Shown here piece by piece: positions 49,701 to 56,637 of a DNA stretch of 64,000 nucleotides (position 1 is its first letter; the number at the start of each line of letters is the position of its first letter). The DNA is from a virus. A model generated the notes under the pieces. It had not been told where the DNA came from, made no database searches, and worked only from the letters and a program-made list of their open reading frames with translations. Where the stretch lies: positions 1 through 64,000 of IMG/VR virus record IMGVR_UViG_3300042090_001530, one strand, 5' to 3'. Made by a program: the position numbers and the translations under genes.

Positions 49701-50941
49701 TGAGCGCGAACTGGTCGACGATCGTCGATATCGTCGAGGACGCGCTGCGGCCGCTGGTGGCGGCCGCGAAGGCGCTCTGGGACGCCACGGTCGAGGTTTT
49801 CACGGTCGCGTTCGGCGTGATCCGCGGGATCGCGCGGGCGCAGTGGGAGATCGTGTCGGCGATCTTCACGGCCACGTTCGACGTGATCAGGGGGGTCACG
49901 GAGGCCGCCTGGGATGCCATCTCCGGGGCCTTCAAGGCGGCGTGGGATGTGATCCGCGGCATCGTGCAGGTCGGCTGGGCTGTCGTCTCCGGGATGTTTA
50001 CCGCGTCATGGGACGTGATCGTCGGGTCCGTCAATGCCGGCTGGGACGTCGTGTCCGGAATCTTCAAGGCTTCGTGGGACGTGATCGTCGGGTTGGTGAG
50101 GGCGGCGTGGGACCTGATCACCACGGCCTTCAACGTGTCCCTCGATCTGCTGAAGGGGATCGTCGCCGGGTTCGCGGATCTGCTGACCGGCCAGTGGGGC
50201 AAGCTGTGGAACGACGTCAAGTCGACGTTCGACAGCGTGTGGAACGACATTTCGGGGTTTTTCAAGGAGATCCTCGGCGATATCGAGTCGACCGTGTCCG
50301 GCGCGGTCTCGCACATCTGGTCCGGGTTCATCGGCGCGATCCACAGCGCCCTGTCCGGCATCGAGGCCGCCCTCAAGGCCGTGTGGAACACGATCGTCAC
50401 CGCTTTCGACGATGCGAGTACCTGGCTGCTGGACGCGGGCGAGGCTATCATCGACGGCCTCGTCAAGGGCGTGGAGAACATGGCTGGGGCCGCGGTCGCG
50501 GCCGTGAAGAACGTGGGCTCGGACATCATCAAGGGCGCGAAAGACGTCTTGTCGATCTTCTCTCCGTCGCAGGAGTTCGCGGACATCGGCGGCATGACGA
50601 TCGCGGGTTTCGTGCAGGGCATCGAGGATGCGGCCCCGACGCTGCACGCGGCGATGGCGAAAGCGGCCTCGTCGATCACGGGGCCGTCGATCACGGCGAA
50701 CCTGACGGCGGACGCCAGGTCGAGCGGCTCAGCGATCGTGTCCGCCGCGGCGGCCGGGATCGGCGCCGCGGCGGGCGGCGGCGGGGGAGCCGGGTCGGGC
50801 GGCGTGACGGTGATCGTGCAGGGCGGGAACACGCTGATGACCGACTCGGACATCAACAAGTTCGCGCAGAAGATCGGCGGCGTGATCGCGAAGACGACGC
50901 TGAACCAGGGCGGAGTCAAGATCCAGCTGGCTGGCCGGTAG
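46793..50941 (+). CDS. tape measure protein, 1382 aa
   Basis: GTG at 46793 opens the longest head-tail gene. Residues 1-260 are an Ala-rich coiled coil. About 260-640 resemble the conserved tape-measure core (SVLVTSGGE, VLTDYYGKSLT, ATMTGEGISAQQA). A hydrophobic stretch lies near 698-722. About 790-1230 contains many Trp-spaced repeats (ASWDVIVG, AAWDLIT). Tape measure proteins set tail length at about 0.15 nm per residue, so a tail near 200 nm is estimated, consistent with a siphovirus. Confidence 0.92.
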   Translation: MASSSSEITVLLMLEAIDKASGILEAIGGKMEALGDAAQEAADKASLSGDELESMQVRAEAAANAAAAAQDAQAAALDRLAVSTQAVKDAQSAQVAAAAEAAEASGGYADEVIAQYAAMSEAAAADAAAAEASGAKIEELQETLTRVSGAAAESVEAALDREAASFVELSEVARVSADTLAEAFSDTDAKALASATAQATAAQEAADATKAAVAEQVAALDALKDAETDLAARTAQSDAAQDAANTSLDLSGAAMKGVTTTALVTAAAVAGIGYESVKAAASFQSATSVLVTSGGETTQNIAMVRQGILNLASSTGTATSELTSGMYMIGSAGYTGAVGLNVLKSAAEGAKAENADLGTVSNALTTVLTDYYGKSLTAAQATKDSTAAMNQMIAVVQNGKTTTEALSGALSTVLPIAAQTGLSFTQVGGAIATMTGEGISAQQATQDLASTITHLQNPSNVMVNEMAAMGLNASSVSKNLGKEGLTGTVAELTGAITSHMGPAGTVLQSAFNQSSAAAQDAQVEFTHLGTAAQALAKQYENGSIGEKAYRTDAQALGGTQGALALQFETAYNKSKGFNDTLTSGSPAAQTYIQALSKMTGTSEGLSTVLALSGSHSAEFAQNVKAVGAAATTAGSNVNGWSTIQGNMNQRLDELKETVEAASIQLGTALLPIVTKILDVVMHILTPIATWIEHNKTLAAIILLVVGGLAILITTMVAVAKIVKAVGEAWTTLGRALGLIGEETTTAAAETEAAGDTIAAAGETADVAWGPWLIAIAAIGIAAYEIVEHWSTVKRWLADFWGWVKQIFDDVVGFVKGHVNEVAGAMAALLGPLGILLAVALEIVTHWKAVEKLLADVWDWIKGAASDVAGAVSKAWGDAIKLVDALWRLQIDELKAIWDGIETAWDDTGGKAITAIKRAWDEVSAAFDKEWTKISGDLSSIWGSLVEIWNATGGALISAIMDGTRDVIDFVSANWSTIVDIVEDALRPLVAAAKALWDATVEVFTVAFGVIRGIARAQWEIVSAIFTATFDVIRGVTEAAWDAISGAFKAAWDVIRGIVQVGWAVVSGMFTASWDVIVGSVNAGWDVVSGIFKASWDVIVGLVRAAWDLITTAFNVSLDLLKGIVAGFADLLTGQWGKLWNDVKSTFDSVWNDISGFFKEILGDIESTVSGAVSHIWSGFIGAIHSALSGIEAALKAVWNTIVTAFDDASTWLLDAGEAIIDGLVKGVENMAGAAVAAVKNVGSDIIKGAKDVLSIFSPSQEFADIGGMTIAGFVQGIEDAAPTLHAAMAKAASSITGPSITANLTADARSSGSAIVSAAAAGIGAAAGGGGGAGSGGVTVIVQGGNTLMTDSDINKFAQKIGGVIAKTTLNQGGVKIQLAGR

Positions 50942-50965
50942 TTCCCTAAAGGAGGCGACCGAGCC

Positions 50966-52354
50966 TTGCCGATCACCCCGCACCTGTCTCTGATCGTCAC
51001 TCCGCCCGGCGGCGCCCCCACCGACTACACGTCGTACCTCGGGTACTCCGAGACCGTGCAGCAGATGACCGTGACTCAAAACTTCGGGCGCCAGGGCGAC
51101 ACGGCCGTGTTCCCGTTGGTCGAGGACTGGGGCGCGACCGGCACCCGGCACGTCGCGATCCTCGGGCAGTCCCAGGTGAGCCTCGTGGACGAGCATTCGG
51201 GGCAGAACCTGTTCGCGGGCGTCGTGAACGCCCCGACGCAGGTTGTGCGCTCCCCGACGTTCAACGAGTGGGACCTCGGGGCGACGGACTACACGGTCTA
51301 CGCGGACAACGCGATCGTGCAGGGGATTTTCTTCGGCTGGACCGTGGACCAGATCGTGATCTCCCTGGTGGCCCAGGCGAACTGCGGGATCACCGCGGCC
51401 TCCTCGGCCGACGGCGGGTATGTGCAGCCGGGGCCGCAGCTTGCCTCGTATGTTCTGAACTACAACCCCTTGTCGACGGCGTGGCGGCAGCTTGCCACAC
51501 TGGCCAGCAGCGTCACGCCCTACGGGTGGTTCGTCGACCAGAATCTCGAGCTCCACTTTTTCGACGCGTCCAGCGCCCAATCCTCCGGCGTCACGTTCAC
51601 GACGGTGCCGAGCACGTACGGGTCGCTCACCGAAGGCCATATCGCCCTGGACACGCAGAACGCGTACGAGCAGGACGGCACTGCTTTATCCAACAGGATC
51701 TTGGTGCAGGGCGCGAACCTGACGGTCAACGGCGGCTCCCCGGACACGACGCCCGCGACCGACACGTGGATGGCGGACGGCGCCCAGTCCGCATGGCCGC
51801 TGCGCTACACGGTCTCGGGCACCCCGACGCTATATGTGGGCGGCGTTGAGAAGACGGTCGTGGTCGCGCCGTCGGGTGCGACCGTGTCGGGCCCGTGGGT
51901 CGTAGAGCAGAACTCGGTGGGCGCATACTTCCTGGTGGCGCAGGTCGCACCCGCGTACGGCACGTCGATCCAGGCCTGGTATTCGTACCTGAAACCGGTG
52001 GTGGCGCAGCAGTCCGACTACACCTCGCAGGCCGAGTACGTAGGCCCGAACGGCGGCGTGTACTCCCAGTTCATTAGCGACTCGAGCCTGACGACGGTGC
52101 CGATGGCGCTGGCGCGCGCACAGCAGACGAGGGTCGAGTACGCGTTCGTGGTCGGCCGGGCTACGTGGGATACGACGGAGGACTGGCTGGGCTGGGTGCG
52201 GGCCGGTTGGACGTGCCAGGTTTTCAACCAGTTCGTGTTCGACAACCAGTCGCAAACGTGGGGCTTGAACGACCAGTTCATCGTCATCGCGAACACTGTG
52301 ACCTGGCAGGAAACCGGATTCAGAACGATGCAGATAACCGCCGTCCGAATCTAG
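50966..52354 (+). CDS. distal tail/baseplate protein, 462 aa
   Basis: TTG at 50966 has a strong AAGGAGG site. The protein is beta-rich, opens with a segment typical of baseplate proteins (TSYLGYSETVQQMTVTQ) and includes FNEWDLGATDYTVYADN and later FDNQSQTWGLND. It follows the tape measure gene, the usual place for distal tail and hub proteins. No enzyme motif is visible. Confidence 0.75.
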   Translation: MPITPHLSLIVTPPGGAPTDYTSYLGYSETVQQMTVTQNFGRQGDTAVFPLVEDWGATGTRHVAILGQSQVSLVDEHSGQNLFAGVVNAPTQVVRSPTFNEWDLGATDYTVYADNAIVQGIFFGWTVDQIVISLVAQANCGITAASSADGGYVQPGPQLASYVLNYNPLSTAWRQLATLASSVTPYGWFVDQNLELHFFDASSAQSSGVTFTTVPSTYGSLTEGHIALDTQNAYEQDGTALSNRILVQGANLTVNGGSPDTTPATDTWMADGAQSAWPLRYTVSGTPTLYVGGVEKTVVVAPSGATVSGPWVVEQNSVGAYFLVAQVAPAYGTSIQAWYSYLKPVVAQQSDYTSQAEYVGPNGGVYSQFISDSSLTTVPMALARAQQTRVEYAFVVGRATWDTTEDWLGWVRAGWTCQVFNQFVFDNQSQTWGLNDQFIVIANTVTWQETGFRTMQITAVRI

Positions 52355-52357
52355 GGG

Positions 52358-52576
52358 GTGGTCGTGCCCGGGGTTTATAGGCCGTACACGTGGGTGGACA
52401 TCCTCGGGTCATTGAACGGCCAGAACTCGAACGCCGCCGACACTTCCACGTCCGGGGTCGGGGCGGTCGCGGAGGCGGACGAAACCCTCGTCGTGGTGGA
52501 CGCGGTCACCGCGATCGTCGCGGCCCCGGCCGGCTGGGATCAGCAGGCGTGGGGATCGCTCTCGGTCTGGAACTAA
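52358..52576 (+). CDS. small tail protein, 72 aa
   Basis: GTG at 52358 lies three bases after the upstream stop, with GGGGG preceding; a GTG at 52364 is also possible. The product is mostly beta (YRPYTWVDILGSL, ETLVVVDAVTAIVA) and ends in Trp-rich residues. It likely forms part of the tail tip. No family is recognised. Confidence 0.6.
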   Translation: MVVPGVYRPYTWVDILGSLNGQNSNAADTSTSGVGAVAEADETLVVVDAVTAIVAAPAGWDQQAWGSLSVWN

Positions 52577-52599
52577 AGCCACAGAGGGGGACTTCCTTC

Positions 52600-53229
52600 A
52601 TGGTTGCCGTCGCTTCAGCCCGTGAGTCGATCGCGCTGCGCGGACATCTCGCGTTGACCGTGGTCCAGGACGGCGACCTGAAGCCGGGAGACCTGCAGCG
52701 CTACGCGGACCTCACCGTCCGGGACGGCCTGACTCCGACACAGGCGCTCGAGCAGATCCTCGGGGTGCCGGATCCGGTGCGCGAGCACCGCGAGGGCGAC
52801 AACATCATGTGCACGGCAGGCTGGACAGTTCTGGCTGCGGCGATGGTGTGGTCGGGCGTACAGGACCAGGCGGCTAATCTCGGCCTGACGTCGGGCACGT
52901 TCCTCACGCCGCTGTACGGCGCGGTGGGCGACGGGTCGGGCACTCCGGTGAAGTCCGATGGGCAGCTTTTCGCGGAGCTCTCGCGGCAGACGGTGGGTGC
53001 GGGCGCGTCGAGCCCGGCGACCAGCAGCATTGCGGCCGAGTGCACGTGGCTTTTCTACTTTCCTTCGCCGCTGGTGAACTGGACGATCACGGAGGCCGGG
53101 CTGTTTGCGCTGGCGTCCTCGACGGTGAACTCGGGTTCGATGGTGGATCACTGGGCTTTTTCGCCGACCGTGGCCGTGTCGACCACGAACAGTCTGATCC
53201 TCGAGATCTCCCTGGCTCTCGGGCCCTGA
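52600..53229 (+). CDS. minor tail protein, 209 aa
   Basis: ATG at 52600 follows GAGGGGG. Residues 1-60 are a helical region; the rest (about 85-209) is a beta domain like the fibre-associated proteins that display TPLYGAVGDGSGTP and a LFALASSTVN segment. Such proteins often sit at the base of tail fibres. The role is inferred from composition and order. Confidence 0.65.
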   Translation: MVAVASARESIALRGHLALTVVQDGDLKPGDLQRYADLTVRDGLTPTQALEQILGVPDPVREHREGDNIMCTAGWTVLAAAMVWSGVQDQAANLGLTSGTFLTPLYGAVGDGSGTPVKSDGQLFAELSRQTVGAGASSPATSSIAAECTWLFYFPSPLVNWTITEAGLFALASSTVNSGSMVDHWAFSPTVAVSTTNSLILEISLALGP

Positions 53230-53230
53230 G

Positions 53231-53983
53231 GTGGCGACAGCACCGTGGCTCGCCGCGTCGGCCGGCTACAAGCCGCAGCCCGGCCAGATCAACCAGCTCT
53301 TGGCTGCTCACACCTCGTCCTGGATCTACACGGGCAACAGCGTGCAGGCGTCGGAGGAGATCGGCTCCGGCGTGTACGTCTCGACCGCGTCGCAGTACCT
53401 GGCGCAGAGTTTCGTCACCGGTGCGGCGCAGACCACGATCGGCGTCGTGTACCTGCAGATCTCGGCGGTGGGCGGCTCCGCCGTGAGCGCGACGATCAGC
53501 CCGCTGACGGTGGCGCTGTACGCGTCGATTGCGGGCCTGCCGACGGGTGCGCCGCTGGCGACGGGGACGCTCGCGGAGGTCTCGGTGTATCTGGGCGCGT
53601 TCTGGCTGCCGGTGCCGCTCGCGGCGAGCGGCCTGACGCCGTCGACCGTGTACCAGCTGGTGGTTTCGCCGGCCGGGTCGTCGGCCTCGTATTTCGCGTG
53701 GCAGCAGTCGAATCAGACCTCCGGCGCGTCCACGTCCCAGTCCGGGACGACGTGGACGGGGCAGGCGTACGGGTTCATGTACCAGATACATGACCTGACG
53801 GGCACGACGTGGCCGCCGGCGTTCCTGGTGGACGACGGCGGCGCGCGCACGACGGCGTTCACGTACAACGCGGCCGGGCAGCTGGCGACGATCACCGAGC
53901 AGGTCGTGTCGCAGTCCGGCGCGGTCCAGTACTCGCAGCGCGCGCTCACCTATTCCAACGGGCTTCTGGCGGGGGTGGCGTAG
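53231..53983 (+). CDS. tail surface protein, AQVNQLL family copy 1
   Basis: GTG at 53231 follows GAG. The 250-residue protein starts with WLAASAGYKPQPGQINQLLAA and continues with QSFVTGAAQTTIGVVYLQIS, a beta-sandwich, then DDGGARTTAFTYN and ends YSNGLLAGVA. The proteins at 55899 and 56638 share these landmarks. The likely job is receptor binding or decoration at the tail tip. Confidence 0.7.
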   Translation: MATAPWLAASAGYKPQPGQINQLLAAHTSSWIYTGNSVQASEEIGSGVYVSTASQYLAQSFVTGAAQTTIGVVYLQISAVGGSAVSATISPLTVALYASIAGLPTGAPLATGTLAEVSVYLGAFWLPVPLAASGLTPSTVYQLVVSPAGSSASYFAWQQSNQTSGASTSQSGTTWTGQAYGFMYQIHDLTGTTWPPAFLVDDGGARTTAFTYNAAGQLATITEQVVSQSGAVQYSQRALTYSNGLLAGVA

Positions 53984-53985
53984 CG

Positions 53986-55899
53986 GTGCCTAACCTCGTG
54001 GGATGGGTGACTCCGTACGATTTCGGTGCGGCGGGCAACGGGACGACGAACGACACGGCCGCAGTCCAGGCGGCGATCACGTATGTGGAGGGCCAGGGTG
54101 GCGGGGTCGTCTACTTCCCGGAGGGCGACTTCCTGTGCACGCCGTCGGGAGGCAACCCGGCGCTGACGATCACTAGCAACGACGTGACGCTGATCGGGGC
54201 GAACTCGAATGTGTGCACCCTGACGAAGGGCGGCAATGGGATCCTGCTCGCGATGAGCGGGACGACGAACCCGGTGTCGGGCGCGACGCACGTGAAGTAC
54301 GGCAGTGTCCAGCACCTGGGGTTCGCCGGGGGCGGCTACACGGGCGCGCTGCTGCAGCTGTACTACAACGACAACACGTTGCTGCTCGACCTGTTCATGA
54401 ACAATAACGCCGACATCATGATCGACTGCGTTGAGTTCTGGGACTCCCGTTTCTACTACGTCGTGATGAACAACGGCGGCGGCGGCGCGGGCACGACCAC
54501 CCCGAACGTGTTCCTGCGCAACGCCTCGGCCGTCTCCGGCACCGGGGCGTCCACCGGGAACTGCAACAACATCTACTTCAACGGCTGCCGCTGGGAGTTC
54601 TTCTCCAACGGGGCGCTGTGGGTCGAGCAGGGCACGTACGGCACCGGCAACCCGCAGGAGATCTTCGTCACCGACTGCAAGATGGAGACGAGCAACCTCG
54701 CGGTCGGACCGCACCTGTACACCGACAGTTTCTGCCGCGGTATCTACGTCAACCATCTGTACTGTTTCTCGGGCGGGTTCGCGTCCGGCAGTTCCACCGC
54801 CTACGACGTGATCGACTGGAACGGGCAGGCTTCCACCCTTGAGAACGTTCTGATCATTAACGGCTCGGCGACGTCCGTTGCCAACGGCGTAACCGTGACG
54901 AGCCCCGTGGCCACCGAGAACGCGGTGCTGCGCAACGTCACGGGCATCTACAGCGCCGCCCCGAACGCGCACGTGAACTTCGGCACCGCGATCGGCGGCT
55001 TCGTGATCGACAACTGCAACAGCAACTCGGGGACGCAGTTCACCGGCACGACGCCGAACGGCTCGGTCGCCAACACGGTGCAGACGTTCACCTCGTCGGG
55101 GACGTGGACGAAGCCTCCGGGCGCCATCCTAGTGTCGGTCATCGCGATCGGCGGCGGCGGCGGCGGCGGGTCCGGCGCGGTGCAGGCGTCGGGCACTCTG
55201 GCGACGGGCGGCGCGGGCGGCGCGGGCGGCGGCTACTCGATGGCGACGTTCCCGGCGAGCATCCTCGGCTCGACGGAGACCGTGACCGTGGGCGCCGGCG
55301 GGTTGGGCGGTGCAGCGGTGGGCACGGCTGCGGCCGTCGGCAACGCCGGTGGCACCGGGCACAACAGCAGTTTCCGTTCGTCGGCGCTGCTGGTCGCATC
55401 GGGCGGGACGCAGGGCGCGGGCGGTACGGCGTCGGGCGCCGCGTCGGGCGGTTCGGCCGGGTCGGGGAGTTTCGCGGGCGGCGGCGGCGCGTCGTCGTCC
55501 TCGACCGGCGCTGTCGGCTCGACTGCCGCCACGGTCAGCCAGGGCGCGGCGGGCGGCGGCGGCGGCGGGGGCGTGGCGACGACGGCAGCCTCGGTCGCGG
55601 GCGGCGCGGGCGGCGCCGTGAACTCGTCCGGCGGCAACACGGCCGGCGCTGCGGGTGCGACGGCGGGCGGGACGGGCGGCGCGGGCTCCGGCACTACGGC
55701 GAACTATCCGGTGTCGGGCGCGGGCGGCGGCGGAGGCGGCTCCTCGATCACTGCGGTCGCGGGCGGGACGGGCGGCGCGGGCGGCATCTACGGCGGCGGC
55801 GGCGGGGGCGGCGGCGCGTCGCTGACCGGGCAGTCGTCCGGCGCGGGCGGCGCGGGCGCGGGCGGCATCGTCGTGGTCGTCACGACGGTCGCCACCTGA
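53986..55899 (+). CDS. tail spike with beta-helix and glycine-rich tip, 637 aa
   Basis: GTG at 53986 follows the upstream stop by two bases. Residues 1-360 match the pectate-lyase-like tailspike pattern (YDFGAAGNGTTNDTAAVQAA, VVYFPEGDFLC). Residues about 365-637 begin FTSSGTWTKPPGAILVSVIA and then turn into a long Gly/Ala-rich region with many GGxGG runs, like glycine-rich phage tip adhesins. The last base overlaps the next start (TGATG). A polysaccharide-binding or cleaving function is likely; catalytic residues cannot be assigned. Confidence 0.8.
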   Translation: MPNLVGWVTPYDFGAAGNGTTNDTAAVQAAITYVEGQGGGVVYFPEGDFLCTPSGGNPALTITSNDVTLIGANSNVCTLTKGGNGILLAMSGTTNPVSGATHVKYGSVQHLGFAGGGYTGALLQLYYNDNTLLLDLFMNNNADIMIDCVEFWDSRFYYVVMNNGGGGAGTTTPNVFLRNASAVSGTGASTGNCNNIYFNGCRWEFFSNGALWVEQGTYGTGNPQEIFVTDCKMETSNLAVGPHLYTDSFCRGIYVNHLYCFSGGFASGSSTAYDVIDWNGQASTLENVLIINGSATSVANGVTVTSPVATENAVLRNVTGIYSAAPNAHVNFGTAIGGFVIDNCNSNSGTQFTGTTPNGSVANTVQTFTSSGTWTKPPGAILVSVIAIGGGGGGGSGAVQASGTLATGGAGGAGGGYSMATFPASILGSTETVTVGAGGLGGAAVGTAAAVGNAGGTGHNSSFRSSALLVASGGTQGAGGTASGAASGGSAGSGSFAGGGGASSSSTGAVGSTAATVSQGAAGGGGGGGVATTAASVAGGAGGAVNSSGGNTAGAAGATAGGTGGAGSGTTANYPVSGAGGGGGGSSITAVAGGTGGAGGIYGGGGGGGGASLTGQSSGAGGAGAGGIVVVVTTVAT

Positions 55900-56621
55900 T
55901 GGCGACACCCGCGTGGATCGGCGCGACCCCGAGCTCGCCGCCGCTCGCCGCTCAGGTCAACCAGTTCCTGACCACGCATGCGATCACCTACCTGTACAGC
56001 GGGGCGTACGGCGGCGGCCAGACCACGTTGGGGTCCGGCGGCGTCAACTCGAACGGGCTGTACATCGCGCAGTCCTTCACGGCCGCCGCCACGTATTCGC
56101 TGGGCCGCGTCGTACTCGGGTTCAACACCGTGACGGGCACGCCGACGGCCCCGACCACGATCTCGATCCAGACCTCGACCGGGGGCGCGCCATCCGGGAC
56201 CGCCTTGATCAGCACGACGGTGCCGCCGCAGTTCCTCGCCAGCAACGTCTCCATACCGGTCCCGTGCGCACTGGCCTCGGGAACCGTGTATTGGATCGTG
56301 CTCGCGGCCGTGGGTGACGCTTCGAACTTCGCGACATGGCTCAAATCGAATCAGACGTCGGGCGCGAGCACCAGCACGAACGGCACGTCGTGGACGGCGC
56401 AGGCGTACGGGCTGTACTACGCCCTGTGGGATCAGTCGGCGTTTCTCCCGCTCGCGCACACATGGGAGGACGGCGGGGCGCGCTGGACGTCCGAGTTGTA
56501 TACGGGCGTGAACGAACTGTCGTCCCTCCAGGAATGCACGGTCGCACAGGGCAGCGGCCAGTACGTCTCAAGCTCGAGGGCGTTGACCTATTCCGGTTCG
56601 AATCTGATCTCGGTGGCTTGA
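55899..56621 (+). CDS. tail surface protein, AQVNQLL family copy 2
   Basis: ATG overlaps the spike stop. The 240-residue protein follows the same plan as the 53231 product: AAQVNQFLTTHAITYLYSGA, AQSFTAAATYSLGRVVLGF, WEDGGARWTSELY, and an end SGSNLISVA. The pair flanks the spike gene, so duplication around it is likely. A role as accessory tip protein is inferred. Confidence 0.7.
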   Translation: MATPAWIGATPSSPPLAAQVNQFLTTHAITYLYSGAYGGGQTTLGSGGVNSNGLYIAQSFTAAATYSLGRVVLGFNTVTGTPTAPTTISIQTSTGGAPSGTALISTTVPPQFLASNVSIPVPCALASGTVYWIVLAAVGDASNFATWLKSNQTSGASTSTNGTSWTAQAYGLYYALWDQSAFLPLAHTWEDGGARWTSELYTGVNELSSLQECTVAQGSGQYVSSSRALTYSGSNLISVA

Positions 56622-56637
56622 CGACGGAGGTGCGCGG

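Noticed and set aside
48736-51021. Minus-strand frame of 761 codons opposite the tape measure gene
   Set aside because: Ser/Ala/Thr-rich mirror of the Trp-repeat region; it lacks recognisable domains and crosses the next gene boundary.
55140-55880. GGC-rich repeat considered as a DNA structural element
   Set aside because: The repetition is explained by Gly/Ala codons of the spike tip domain, which stays open in frame.
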